A DNA stretch of 64,000 nucleotides, from assembly GCF_039521325.1 (NCBI RefSeq), contig NZ_BAAACD010000011.1; one strand, written 5' to 3'. Each line of letters opens with the position of its first letter. The first letter of the stretch is position 1. Below, piece by piece: positions 1-7,166 of this stretch. This DNA is from Clostridium_X cadaveris. Its GTDB lineage: Bacteria; Bacillota; Clostridia; Clostridiales; Clostridiaceae. The notes below the pieces were generated by a model. The model searched no databases. It worked only from the letters and a program-made list of their open reading frames with translations, and was not told where the DNA came from. Made by a program: the position numbers and the translations under genes.

Positions 1-2
1 GG

Positions 3-86
3 GTTGATGCAAAAATCGTAATGAAATATTACCCTGAGCATTTAAAAAAGCTTGAGAATAGACCAAGAACAAAGGAGATAGAGTAG
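3..86 (+). CDS. 3' end of an unidentified prophage gene
   Basis: An open frame runs in from the left edge and ends at TAG 84-86, giving 27 residues rich in Lys, Glu and Arg, including YYPEHLKKLE. The next gene begins immediately after the stop. The position before SSB suggests an early recombination or replication gene, but the fragment is too short to identify. Confidence 0.5.
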   Translation, partial: VDAKIVMKYYPEHLKKLENRPRTKEIE

Positions 87-389
87 ATGAAAATAAATAT
101 CGGAGATGAATACAGAATAAGAACTGATGAATACCAGTTCATAGTTGAAAAGAAAGGCATAGTAGAAGCTGGAAGATTAACTAAAGAAGAAAATATAGGT
201 AAGGAAAAGTGGAGTATATTAGGTTACTACGGAGATATAGATTTTGCTTTAAAATCTATTGCTAAAAACGTTCTGATATCCAATGATGATATAAATGTCA
301 TTGTAGATAAACTGAACCTTATACAAAGCGAAATAAAGGATATTAAAAATTTATTAGAAGTTAGGAGGAATGACTTATCAACAAAGTAG
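87..389 (+). CDS. Hypothetical prophage protein, 100 aa
   Basis: This is a small soluble protein with no family I recognise. The ATG follows GGAGATAGAG of the preceding gene directly, so the two are translationally coupled. The C-terminal third is predicted amphipathic helix with alternating Lys/Glu (VDKLNLIQSEIKDIKN). Its 3' end overlaps the SSB start region by a few bases, and the SSB Shine-Dalgarno lies inside it. It probably belongs to the early prophage operon; function unknown. Confidence 0.6.
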   Translation: MKINIGDEYRIRTDEYQFIVEKKGIVEAGRLTKEENIGKEKWSILGYYGDIDFALKSIAKNVLISNDDINVIVDKLNLIQSEIKDIKNLLEVRRNDLSTK

Positions 390-781
390 TTTTAATCGGT
401 AGATGTACTAAAGATCCAGAACTTAAATATGTACCAGGAAGTGGAACAGCAGTTACTACTATAACTTTAGCAGTAGACAAGTATAATCCACAAACTAAGA
501 AGAATGAAGCTGATTTTATAAATGTTGTAATATGGGGAAAACAAGCTGAGAATACTGCAAGCTATATGAGTAAAGGTAGTCAAATGGCTATCAGTGGCAG
601 AATACAAACAAGGTCTTATGATGCTAAAGATGGTACTAAAAGATATATTACTGAGGTTGTGGCTCAAGAAGTTTCATTTTTGAGTAAAGGCAAAGATAAT
701 AATTCATCAACTCAAAATTTTGGAGAACAAAGCTTTGATGAAGATATAATGCCAGTTGATGATGGGGACATACCTTTTTAA
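377..781 (+). CDS. ssb: Single-stranded DNA-binding protein, ATC start
   Basis: The 134-residue product covers ssDNA during phage replication and recombination. It has the bacterial SSB OB-fold (NKVVLIGRCTKDPEL at the N-terminus, DFINVVIWGKQAEN mid-domain) and the acidic C-terminal tip DDGDIPF that recruits partner proteins. The frame opens only after TGA 371-373 and contains no ATG, GTG or TTG before Met at 566, which lies in the middle of the OB-fold. AGGAGG at 363-368 sits 8 nt before ATC 377-379, and the next codons read NKVVLIGR, exactly where family members start MNKVVLIGR. I therefore place the start at ATC. Either a rare start codon is used or ATG has mutated to ATC and expression is weakened. 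Confidence 0.82.
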   Translation: MNKVVLIGRCTKDPELKYVPGSGTAVTTITLAVDKYNPQTKKNEADFINVVIWGKQAENTASYMSKGSQMAISGRIQTRSYDAKDGTKRYITEVVAQEVSFLSKGKDNNSSTQNFGEQSFDEDIMPVDDGDIPF

Positions 782-802
782 TATTAGAAAGGAAGTGACA
801 GG

Positions 803-1627
803 ATGAAGCTAAAACATTTAAGTAATATAAAATGGATAGGTGGGAAACATGGAAAGGAAGAAATTTATTTAGATTTAATGCCTAAACATGATATTTTTGT
901 GGATTGTTTCCTTGGATCTGGAGCAGTACCTTTTTATAAAGAAACAGTAAATCCAGCTAAAATAACTGTAGTTAATGATATTAATGATAGACTTGTAAAT
1001 TACATGATGGTACTTAAAGATAATCCGGAACAACTATATAAAGAATGTTCTTCATTACCCTATAGTGAAAGTTTATATGAAAAGTGGAAATGGGAACCAT
1101 GGCCGGAGAATAATTTGGAATCAGCAGTTAGATTTTATTACTTAATGAGAGTTTGTTTTGGTGGGGGAGGTCATAAATACCGAAATGGAATTGGATTATC
1201 TAAAACTCAAAATAAGGCCAAGCAATTAATAAGTGCAACAGAGCTTATACCCGGAATGGCCGAACTAATTAAAACATGGAATATATTAAATCGAGATTTT
1301 GAAGAAGTAATAAAGTTTTATGATACAGAAGATACATTATTCTTTTTAGATCCACCATATCATGATCATGAAAATATGTACTTTGGAGGTTTTGAAGAGA
1401 AGGATCATATTAGGTTAAAAGAAAGGCTAGATAGAATAAAAGGGAAAGCTATGGTTTGTTATTATAGTAGTTCACTGATTGATGATTTATACAAGGATTG
1501 GTATGTAGTTAAATATAGTACAGCCAGTCAAATTAAAAATAGAGCTGAAGGTGATAAGATGCCAGTTAGAAATGAATTGATTTTAATGAATTATGAACCA
1601 ATAAATCAACAATTAAAATTAATATAG
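803..1627 (+). CDS. dam: D12-class DNA adenine-N6 methyltransferase (Dam-like)
   Basis: The enzyme transfers a methyl group from SAM to adenine N6 in a short DNA target. Length (274 aa) is normal for the family. Motif I-like residues VDCFLGSGAVPFY lie near residue 33 and the catalytic DPPY motif is at about residue 182 (FFLDPPYHD). The N-terminus NIKWIGGKHGK matches the usual WxGGK SAM-binding segment. A strong GGAAGTG ribosome site precedes the ATG. Phages carry such solitary methylases to protect against host restriction; no cognate endonuclease is visible nearby. Target specificity cannot be read from sequence. Confidence 0.9.
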   Translation: MKLKHLSNIKWIGGKHGKEEIYLDLMPKHDIFVDCFLGSGAVPFYKETVNPAKITVVNDINDRLVNYMMVLKDNPEQLYKECSSLPYSESLYEKWKWEPWPENNLESAVRFYYLMRVCFGGGGHKYRNGIGLSKTQNKAKQLISATELIPGMAELIKTWNILNRDFEEVIKFYDTEDTLFFLDPPYHDHENMYFGGFEEKDHIRLKERLDRIKGKAMVCYYSSSLIDDLYKDWYVVKYSTASQIKNRAEGDKMPVRNELILMNYEPINQQLKLI

Positions 1628-1634
1628 ATAAAAA

Positions 1635-1676
1635 GTCATATGAGGATACTAATCTATTTATCTATTCTCATATGAC
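1635..1676. repeat. Intergenic hairpin repeat, copy 1
   Basis: Perfect 10-bp arms GTCATATGAG (1635-1644) and CTCATATGAC (1667-1676) enclose a 22-nt loop between the methylase and the next gene. The left half GTCATATGAGGATACT recurs exactly at 4124-4139. There is no U-tract, so it is not a classical terminator. Confidence 0.6.
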
Positions 1677-1705
1677 TATCAATATCAAAAGTTAGGAGTG
1701 ATTTA

Positions 1706-2212
1706 ATGATATTAGCAATAGATCCAGGAAACGAAGAAAGTGGAGTTGTTATTATTAGGGAATCAGATTTAAAACCTATATATGCAGCTAAGATTAGTAA
1801 TGAAGAGTTATTAGAAAACTTAATAATGGATAGATATGAAAGATTGGATGATATAGAAAGTATAGAACATGTAGCTATAGAAATGATTGCAAGTTATGGA
1901 ATGGCAGTGGGGAAAACAGTATTTGAAACTTGTGTATGGATAGGTAGATTTATTCAAGCTTTCTATGGGGTAGAACTACCCATAAAGTATATTTACAGGA
2001 AAGAAGAAAAGTTAAACCTATGTCAATCCATGAAGGCGAAAGATAGTAATATAGTCCAAGCATTAATAGATAGGTTTGCTCCTAATACAGCTAATAAGGG
2101 AAAAGGAACTAAGAAAGAGCCAGGTTGGTTTTATGGATTTAAAAAGGATATATGGCAGGCATATGCTGTAGGGGTAACTTACTACGATATGTATTTAAAG
2201 GAGAATGTATGA
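1706..2212 (+). CDS. RuvC/RNase H-fold nuclease, probable Holliday junction resolvase
   Basis: The N-terminus MILAIDPGNEESGVVI has the RuvC-type first catalytic Asp (residue 6) at the end of strand 1. A second acidic position fits Glu in VAIEMIASYG (about residue 60). The C-terminal helix DIWQAYAVGVTYYD resembles the final DxxDA-like element of the fold, where an acidic residue completes metal binding. At 168 aa it matches phage RuvC-like resolvases of Firmicutes. It would cut branched DNA before packaging. Start ATG follows TTAGGAGTG. The stop overlaps the next ATG (ATGA), indicating translational coupling. Not proven to be RuvC itself. Confidence 0.68.
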   Translation: MILAIDPGNEESGVVIIRESDLKPIYAAKISNEELLENLIMDRYERLDDIESIEHVAIEMIASYGMAVGKTVFETCVWIGRFIQAFYGVELPIKYIYRKEEKLNLCQSMKAKDSNIVQALIDRFAPNTANKGKGTKKEPGWFYGFKKDIWQAYAVGVTYYDMYLKENV

Positions 2213-2562
2213 GAGATACAACACCACAGGAATTAATGAATAGGCTAGACCAGTGCATAGCAGCATTAGGACGAGGAAATACAGTTTTAAAGACACTAGG
2301 ACTACAGAAAGCACAAACAGAGAAAGATTATAAGGTTAGACAAGCACAAGAGATATTAAAGTTAAGGGCAGAAGGAAATCCAGTTACTATAATACAAGAC
2401 TTAGTTAAAGGCAATGAAGAAGTAGCAGAGCTAAGGTTAAAAAGAGATGTAGCAGAAGCTAGTTACTTTACTGGAATAGAAGCTATGAACAACTTAAGAC
2501 TAGAAATAGAGATTATAAGAAGCAAGTTGACATGGCTTAGAGTTGAATTTAAAAATTCGTAA
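2209..2562 (+). CDS. Hypothetical coiled-coil prophage protein, 117 aa
   Basis: The start is ATG 2209, overlapping the previous stop as ATGA and preceded by AAAGGAG; an in-frame TTG/ATG upstream would lie inside the preceding gene and is not needed. The product is almost entirely helical with heptad-like spacing (LGLQKAQTEKDYKVRQAQEIL; LRLEIEIIRSKLTWL), so a dimeric coiled coil is likely. No enzymatic motif is visible. It probably belongs to the early prophage operon; function unknown. Confidence 0.65.
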   Translation: MRDTTPQELMNRLDQCIAALGRGNTVLKTLGLQKAQTEKDYKVRQAQEILKLRAEGNPVTIIQDLVKGNEEVAELRLKRDVAEASYFTGIEAMNNLRLEIEIIRSKLTWLRVEFKNS

Positions 2563-2586
2563 TATGTAGAAAGGGTGAAGTAATAA

Positions 2587-2955
2587 ATGGATAGAGTAAA
2601 TGTTATAACAGATTTTATAGATATAGTTGGGAAGTATTCTCCTAAGTGGTTTGTCAATTCAAGAAATGAATTGATTATTGAACCTAAAAATAATATCTAT
2701 TTTAACTTAACAGATATAAAAAATGAAATGGATTTAAAATGCAAGATTATTGCATGGTTGTCAAGACCAAGCTACAAAGGGATAAGTAATTATTGGCAGA
2801 AAAGAATTGGAAATATTTTTAACGAAAGTTTAGGGGCTAATTTTTCTAAAAATGAAATAGAACAGATTTATTCTTTCCTAGGGAATGATTGTAATAGAAG
2901 AAAGACTATTGAGTTTATAGAATCTAATTATGATTTTAATATACTCAATTCGTAA
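2587..2955 (+). CDS. Hypothetical prophage protein, 122 aa
   Basis: The ATG is preceded by AGGGTGAAG. The protein is mixed alpha/beta, basic in the middle (WLSRPSYKGISNYWQKRIGNIFN), and ends in an amphipathic segment. It has no cysteine cluster, signal peptide or membrane segment. I do not recognise the family. Its position among small accessory prophage genes suggests a host-takeover or dispensable role. Confidence 0.55.
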   Translation: MDRVNVITDFIDIVGKYSPKWFVNSRNELIIEPKNNIYFNLTDIKNEMDLKCKIIAWLSRPSYKGISNYWQKRIGNIFNESLGANFSKNEIEQIYSFLGNDCNRRKTIEFIESNYDFNILNS

Positions 2956-2996
2956 CACTAAGAGAGTTTGTAGATATTGCGAAGCGAGGTGAAATT

Positions 2997-3215
2997 ATGA
3001 AAGGAAAGCAAGAAGACATATTTAGAACTCAAACTAGAAAAATACAGCAATGTAATTGTGGACATATACCAGGTAAAAAAACAATTTTATCTAATTTTTG
3101 TAGAGTTGGTATAACTACAGAATTTTTAGATAACGGAGTATTTAAAAACAATCATGAGCTTTATATAGAAAATAATTTTTGTCCTCAGTGTGGTAAAAAA
3201 TATAAAGATCAATAA
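2997..3215 (+). CDS. Small zinc-ribbon prophage protein, 72 aa
   Basis: Four cysteines form two knuckles, CNCGH (about residue 19) and CPQCGKKY near the C-terminus, a common zinc-ribbon layout. AGCGAGGTG precedes the ATG. It is the first of several Cys-rich small genes here. The product probably binds zinc and possibly nucleic acid or protein. The family is not identified. Confidence 0.55.
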   Translation: MKGKQEDIFRTQTRKIQQCNCGHIPGKKTILSNFCRVGITTEFLDNGVFKNNHELYIENNFCPQCGKKYKDQ

Positions 3216-3252
3216 GTGTAGAAAGTACGAATAATTGAAAGGTGGAATTGAT

Positions 3253-3489
3253 ATGAAATGTAATTGTGAAGAAGAAATTAAAAATTGTTGTTGTCAAGAT
3301 ACTTGCTGTAGTGAATGTGGTTATGAAGATTGTCACGAAGGCTGTAAAATATGGGAAGAGACTGAGGATTGTGATAAATGTGAATTTAAACAATATGAGT
3401 GCGATATATGTAGTACAACAATGACTAAAAGTGAATATGTGAAAAATAATGGATTTTGTGAAGAGTGTGGAAGAGATATAGAGGAATAA
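3253..3489 (+). CDS. Cysteine-rich small prophage protein, 78 aa
   Basis: ATG 3253 is chosen because AAAGGTGG (3238-3245) lies 7 nt upstream; an in-frame TTG at 3235 would overlap that ribosome site. The product has about sixteen cysteines, many in CxC, CxxC or CCC pairs (CNCEE, CCCQDTCC, CDKC, CDICS, CEECG), and is strongly acidic. This suggests several zinc knuckles. No catalytic motif is visible; function unknown. Confidence 0.58.
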   Translation: MKCNCEEEIKNCCCQDTCCSECGYEDCHEGCKIWEETEDCDKCEFKQYECDICSTTMTKSEYVKNNGFCEECGRDIEE

Positions 3490-3523
3490 TCTTAGTTCAC
3501 AATCCTAAGAGAGGGGATTTAAA

Positions 3524-3706
3524 ATGAATAAAATAATTTTTAAGCTAAAAGGTTTTTTAGGATTTTGCCAATGCAAAAAGTGCTGGCATAGAGCATATGC
3601 AACTATAAGCATTAAAGTAATTGGAAAAGACATAGATGTGTGCGAAAAGCATATGAAAGAGACTCTTGAAGGTGCCAAGTTAACAGGAGTTGGATATAGA
3701 AATTAA
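3524..3706 (+). CDS. Small hypothetical prophage protein, 60 aa
   Basis: The ATG follows GAGAGGGG. A basic N-terminus leads to a CQCKKCWH cluster and a later CEKH, which could together hold one zinc ion. The remainder is short beta-like sequence. It sits between two copies of the recurrent junction motif. Family not recognised. Confidence 0.5.
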   Translation: MNKIIFKLKGFLGFCQCKKCWHRAYATISIKVIGKDIDVCEKHMKETLEGAKLTGVGYRN

Positions 3707-3748
3707 TTCACAATTCTAAGAAATTTGTAGATATTGAGAGGGGATAAG

Positions 3749-4015
3749 ATGAAAACAATTATAAATTGGATTGACATAAAAGATGAGAAACCTATTGCAA
3801 GTGGTTGGTATATGACAATATGTGTACCAGTAAACTATGACGAATTTAAAGATAACCCTAGCTTGATGAATTATTGGATAGCCAATTATGGAATGGACAA
3901 AACTTGGTTTAATAATGTAGATTTTTGGTCAAGACGTGAATATGAAAAGGTTAGTAAGAAAATAACTGATAGGGTTATCTTTTGGAGTAAAATACCAGAT
4001 GTTCCACAATTATAA
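3749..4015 (+). CDS. DUF551-like small prophage protein, 88 aa
   Basis: ATG 3749 is preceded by GAGAGGGG (3736-3743) and is preferred over an in-frame TTG at 3734. The product begins INWIDIKDEKPIASGWY and ends with VIFWSKIPDVP, which is the W-x-x-x-x-E-x-P-x-x-x-x-x-Y ... WxxIP pattern of DUF551-type phage proteins. That family has no established function. Assignment rests on pattern memory. Confidence 0.55.
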   Translation: MKTIINWIDIKDEKPIASGWYMTICVPVNYDEFKDNPSLMNYWIANYGMDKTWFNNVDFWSRREYEKVSKKITDRVIFWSKIPDVPQL

Positions 4016-4057
4016 TCGCAATTCTAAGAAATGATGAATGAAAGGAGAAGACCTGAA

Positions 4058-4132
4058 ATGAGTTCAAAGTTTGAAATAATTGAAAATGAAAGAAACCGAA
4101 AAGCTATAGTAATTAGAGAAAACGTCATATGA
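4058..4132 (+). CDS. 24-codon ORF, possibly a truncated gene start
   Basis: AAAGGAG (4041-4047) lies upstream of ATG 4058. The frame reads MSSKFEIIENERNRKAIVIR and ends at TGA 4130-4132, which is created by the left arm of the second hairpin repeat (GTCATATGAG). It looks like the start of a longer gene interrupted where the repeat begins, but it could be a genuine micro-ORF. Confidence 0.35.
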   Translation: MSSKFEIIENERNRKAIVIRENVI

Positions 4133-4165
4133 GGATACTTACACAAGATTGTATACTCATATGAC
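4124..4165. repeat. Intergenic hairpin repeat, copy 2
   Basis: Arms GTCATATGAGGATAC (4124-4138) and GTATACTCATATGAC (4151-4165) pair over 15 positions with one mismatch around a 12-nt loop. Its left half is identical to copy 1 at 1635. It lies between the 24-codon ORF and the convergent minus-strand gene, where it could stop transcription from both sides, although no long U-run follows. Confidence 0.62.
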
Positions 4166-4184
4166 AATAAAATGATGAAAGAAT

Positions 4185-4514
4185 TTATTTGGTATCTTTA
4201 TCAATGAATATTTGACCAGTTCCAACTATCACAACTCTATAATCGGATTTAAGAGGTATCAAATTAAATTTAGCTGATTTAGGGGCTAAACGAATACTTT
4301 GTAAAACAATTTGATTTTCATTGTAAACAGTAATAAGAGCGCTGTTATCAGATGAAACATTCTGCACAAAATAAGTATCATTATATGATAAGTTAAAATC
4401 GCTTGCTTTATAAATACCTTCTGTAAATACATTTTTAGCAAATGCAGTTGTTGAAATAAACGGATTAAATGTTAATCCTATTAAAATTAATAATATACAA
4501 ATATATTTTTTCAT
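4185..4514 (-). CDS. Small secreted protein, prophage moron
   Basis: This 109-residue product has a classical signal peptide: KK, a hydrophobic core (YICILLILIGLTF) and an A-x-A-type end (TTAFAK, residues 25-30). The mature part is beta-rich with no cysteines. GAAAGGAGG lies 7 nt upstream of the chosen ATG (4514), whereas an upstream in-frame ATG would overlap that site. It is transcribed against all neighbouring prophage genes, the usual sign of an independently expressed lysogenic-conversion gene. It is exported from the cell, role unknown. Confidence 0.6.
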   Translation of the reverse strand: MKKYICILLILIGLTFNPFISTTAFAKNVFTEGIYKASDFNLSYNDTYFVQNVSSDNSALITVYNENQIVLQSIRLAPKSAKFNLIPLKSDYRVVIVGTGQIFIDKDTK

Positions 4515-4592
4515 AGAATATCCTCCTTTCAAAGTTATTTTGTGTAATGGAAATTATAATATGCAACTTATATAGGAAGGGGAGCTAAGAAA

Positions 4593-5030
4593 ATGCGAAG
4601 TGAGGGGATGATTAATATAAATAGAACTATAGCTAAAATAAGAAGATATAAAGAGCTTAAAGCTGACATAATAGACACAGATATAAAGTTACAAGAATTA
4701 GAAGATGAAATGCTAGGGATAACAGGACAAGGAACAGAAGAAAAAACTGGCAAGACATATAAGATTACTTCTACAGTAGAGCAACAGGCAGACAAGTACA
4801 TGGAAAAGAAAGAAGATCTAATTAGAAAAAGGTCTATAAAAGAACGAGAAGTAAAAAGGATAGAAAATGCTATAAGTGTGCTAACAGAAGAAGAGAGAGA
4901 AGTAATAGAACTAGCACATATACAATTAAAGAAGTATTGGAAGATAGAAAATCAACTTCATAAGAGTTATAGCAGGCTTAAGCAAATAGAGAATGAAGCA
5001 GCAGAGAAGATGGAGAAGTACTTATCCTAG
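4593..5030 (+). CDS. ArpU/RinA-like late-gene transcriptional regulator
   Basis: The 145-aa protein starts with a helical region containing a long coiled coil (about residues 10-90) and ends in a sigma-70 region-4-like helix-turn-helix: LTEEEREVIELAHIQLKKYWKIENQLHKS. This is the layout of phage regulators that sit just upstream of terminase and switch on packaging and structural genes. GGAAGGGGAG lies 8 nt before the ATG. The location, directly before the terminase module, supports the role. The exact subfamily (ArpU, RinA or DUF1492) is uncertain. Confidence 0.65.
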   Translation: MRSEGMININRTIAKIRRYKELKADIIDTDIKLQELEDEMLGITGQGTEEKTGKTYKITSTVEQQADKYMEKKEDLIRKRSIKEREVKRIENAISVLTEEEREVIELAHIQLKKYWKIENQLHKSYSRLKQIENEAAEKMEKYLS

Positions 5031-5147
5031 GAAGATTATAGAGAAACTATAGAAAAGTTATAGGAAGTCTATAAGATTTCTTAAAATAGAAGGTTTATAA
5101 TAGTATTATAGAAAAATATATTAGTAGCCTCCTTTCAAGTTTTATAT

Positions 5148-5184
5148 AAAAAGCATTTATGGCTTAGGCTGTAGATGCTTTTTT
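5148..5184 (+). terminator. Terminator-like hairpin after the late regulator
   Basis: Arms AAAAAGCAT (5148-5156) and ATGCTTTTTT (5175-5184) close an 18-nt loop and end in six T. It separates the regulator from the membrane-protein cassette. The 5031-5147 stretch before it contains only AT-rich runs with repeated TATAGAAA. Confidence 0.6.
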
Positions 5185-5238
5185 AGAAGGATTTTACAGT
5201 TTGATGTTGAATTTTTAGAATAAGGGGGTGGAATAAGT

Positions 5239-6267
5239 ATGAAAAAAGACATGAATAATAAGAATATATATATAATAAATCTAAATAGCATTATTTATGG
5301 AATAATATTTTTATTAATTCTTATAAGTGTAATATATTTCATATCAAAAGGAATGGGGAGTACATCTGTAGATATATATTCATCAGGAGCTTATGAAAAA
5401 GATCAAGTTATGGCTATAGAAGCCGTAGCTAATAATGTAACAGGGAGAATAAATAATATAATAGCAGTATCAGCCATATTTTTTGCTGTAATAGTATCAT
5501 CTATTTCAGTATTTCAATTTATTAAAATAAAAGATTTTGACAAAGAAATAAATGAATTATTAAAGAAAACACAAATATTAAATGAAGATTTAAAGTCAAG
5601 CAATAATCTAATAGAAAATTTGAAGAGTGAAATAAATATGCTTATCAATGAAAAGAATAAGTTAAAAATAGAGAATGTTAAAATTAAGCTGGAACTCAAC
5701 ATATATAAAATAAATAATGCATTTTATAAAGTTAATAATAGGCTTGATAAAACTATTGAATTAATTAATGAGTCTATAAATTTAGTGGATAAATATCCAG
5801 GTATTATAGATAGTATTGAGCTTTCAAAATTATATTATAAAAAAGCATACTTTGCATATGATATATGTCAATCAAAACAAGCTATACAGCTTGGGGAATT
5901 TGCTTTAGATATAGTTAAAGACAAATATCATGATATGATAATAGATGATATGTCAGAAAGAGACTATGTTGAAAATTTAGGGAAATTCTTAATAGATATA
6001 TATAGTGAACAAGATAGTTATCAATTGATAGATGATTTAATAAAAAAGATAGAACCAGTGTTGGATTTTCAATTAGATGAAAGATTAGAGTGGCTATATG
6101 CAATTCCTACAAAAGATGCAATAGAAATTATAAAAGAAAATTATAAATACTATGGAGAGTATTTCTTGATAAAATTTACAGATAGATATAATAGAGGTAA
6201 ATTTGATAAATTTAAAAATAATAGAGATTTTGTAAAGCTGTTAGAAAACTTTAACATAAAGATATAG
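5239..6267 (+). CDS. Two-TM coiled-coil membrane protein with helical-repeat tail
   Basis: I recognise no family for this 342-aa product. Transmembrane helix 1 lies at about residues 15-36 and helix 2 at about 76-95, with a short loop between them outside the cell. A long coiled coil spans about 100-155 (INELLKKTQILNEDL...), followed by alpha-helical sequence resembling TPR repeats to the C-terminus, facing the cytoplasm. GGGGGTGG precedes the ATG. The gene is bounded by terminator-like hairpins on both sides (5148, 6266), so it is a self-contained cassette between the late regulator and terminase. A superinfection-exclusion or defence role is an inference only. Confidence 0.6.
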   Translation: MKKDMNNKNIYIINLNSIIYGIIFLLILISVIYFISKGMGSTSVDIYSSGAYEKDQVMAIEAVANNVTGRINNIIAVSAIFFAVIVSSISVFQFIKIKDFDKEINELLKKTQILNEDLKSSNNLIENLKSEINMLINEKNKLKIENVKIKLELNIYKINNAFYKVNNRLDKTIELINESINLVDKYPGIIDSIELSKLYYKKAYFAYDICQSKQAIQLGEFALDIVKDKYHDMIIDDMSERDYVENLGKFLIDIYSEQDSYQLIDDLIKKIEPVLDFQLDERLEWLYAIPTKDAIEIIKENYKYYGEYFLIKFTDRYNRGKFDKFKNNRDFVKLLENFNIKI

Positions 6268-6292
6268 AATCCTAGAAATAGGGTTCTTTTTA
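6266..6292 (+). terminator. Intrinsic terminator after the membrane-protein cassette
   Basis: AGAATCCT (6266-6273) pairs with AGGGTTCT (6280-6287), with one G-T pair, around a 6-nt loop and is followed by TTTTTATTTT. Confidence 0.65.
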
Positions 6293-6315
6293 TTTTACAT
6301 AAAGGAAGTGAGAAC

Positions 6316-6480
6316 ATGTTAAGTATCTATACAAGTTATAAATGTAATAGTTGTGGTAGAGAGTTTGTATTACTATCAGAAGAAGTAGAAAAGCAAAAGG
6401 GATACTTAGTGTGTCCTTATTGTTCAAGTAAGAGAGTTAAGAAAGAAAGTATATCAGATAATTTAAAAGAATGTATGTAA
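6316..6480 (+). CDS. Small zinc-ribbon phage protein, 54 aa
   Basis: AAAGGAAG lies 7 nt before the ATG. The product has two CxxC knuckles, CNSCGREF (about residue 10) and CPYCSSKRV (about residue 34), spaced as in a rubredoxin-type zinc ribbon. Such proteins often sit just before terminase in Clostridium phages. A nucleic-acid or packaging-related role is possible but unproven. Confidence 0.6.
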   Translation: MLSIYTSYKCNSCGREFVLLSEEVEKQKGYLVCPYCSSKRVKKESISDNLKECM

Positions 6481-6541
6481 GAGAGAAGTTATAAGAGAGT
6501 TAAAGGAGCCTTAAGGCAGAGATAGAAAGTGAGGTGGCATT

Positions 6542-6781
6542 ATGGCCAGAATACAGACAGTAATAAATAAAGTATCTAAGGCATTAAAAGCTAAAGGCTT
6601 GATGCCACTTATTAATCATGAACAGTTTTATGGAGATGAAGGTCAGCCTATTACAAAGTATATTATTCATTATGGTAGACCTAGAGGAAAAGAAAATGAT
6701 GTTTATGATATAGTTTTTAACAAAGTAGACCTGTTAAAAGATTTAATAGAAATATTAAAGGCAGGTGATAACAATGGATAA
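6542..6781 (+). CDS. Hypothetical phage protein before terminase, 79 aa
   Basis: GTGAGGTGG precedes the ATG. The product is a small mixed alpha/beta protein with no recognised motif (GLMPLINHEQFYG, IIHYGRPRGKEND). Its 3' end overlaps the small terminase start by eight bases, so the two are coupled. Confidence 0.55.
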   Translation: MARIQTVINKVSKALKAKGLMPLINHEQFYGDEGQPITKYIIHYGRPRGKENDVYDIVFNKVDLLKDLIEILKAGDNNG

Positions 6782-7166
6782 GAAACTTACACCTAAGCAA
6801 CAAGCATTTGCAGATTATTATATAGAAACTGGCAATGCTACAGAAGCAGCAAGGAGAGCAGGATATAAAAAACCTAATGTACAAGGAAGTCAGAACTTAG
6901 AAAAACTTAGTATTAAATCATATATAGAAGAAAGAATGAAGGTTTTAGGCGAAAAGCGAATAGCAAAAGGTGAAGAAGTCCTCCAGTATCTCACAAAAGT
7001 AATGCGAGGAGAAGAAAAGGACCAGTTTGGGTTAGATGCTTCACTCCAGGATAGAACAAAAGCAGCAGAACTATTAGGCAAGAGATATAGACTTTTTGTA
7101 GATAAGGTTGAAGCTGACATTAATAAGACAGTAGTTTTTGAGGGAGAGAATGAACTTGAGGACTAA
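6774..7166 (+). CDS. terS: Terminase small subunit
   Basis: The 130-residue protein recognises the packaging site on concatemeric phage DNA and loads the large subunit. The N-terminus KLTPKQQAFADYYIETGNATEAARRAGY is the classic Terminase_2 helix-turn-helix. The central helices (LSIKSYIEERMKVL) would form the oligomer core. ATG 6774 is chosen over a GTG nine bases upstream because it lies behind AAGGCAGG. The 3' end overlaps terL by 17 bases. Length is usual for the family. Confidence 0.92.
   Translation: MDKKLTPKQQAFADYYIETGNATEAARRAGYKKPNVQGSQNLEKLSIKSYIEERMKVLGEKRIAKGEEVLQYLTKVMRGEEKDQFGLDASLQDRTKAAELLGKRYRLFVDKVEADINKTVVFEGENELED

Larger units (their letters stand above)
2946..3743 (+). 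repeat. Recurrent gene-junction motif (three clear copies, a fourth at 4016)
   Basis: Short junction sequences recur before successive small genes: about 2946-2983, 3496-3516 and 3707-3743, with a partial copy at 4016-4032. The common core is TTCACAATTCTAAGA followed by TTTGTAGATATTGAGAGGGG, with the ribosome binding site at its end. It links otherwise unrelated small genes and may have helped their modular exchange. Confidence 0.5.

Noticed and set aside
1635..1676. A rho-independent terminator after the Dam methylase gene
   Set aside because: The stem is AT-rich and no T-run follows either arm, so it is listed as a repeat.
4593..5030. A true sigma factor
   Set aside because: Only a region-4-like HTH is present behind a coiled coil, without region 2, which fits ArpU/RinA-type regulators.
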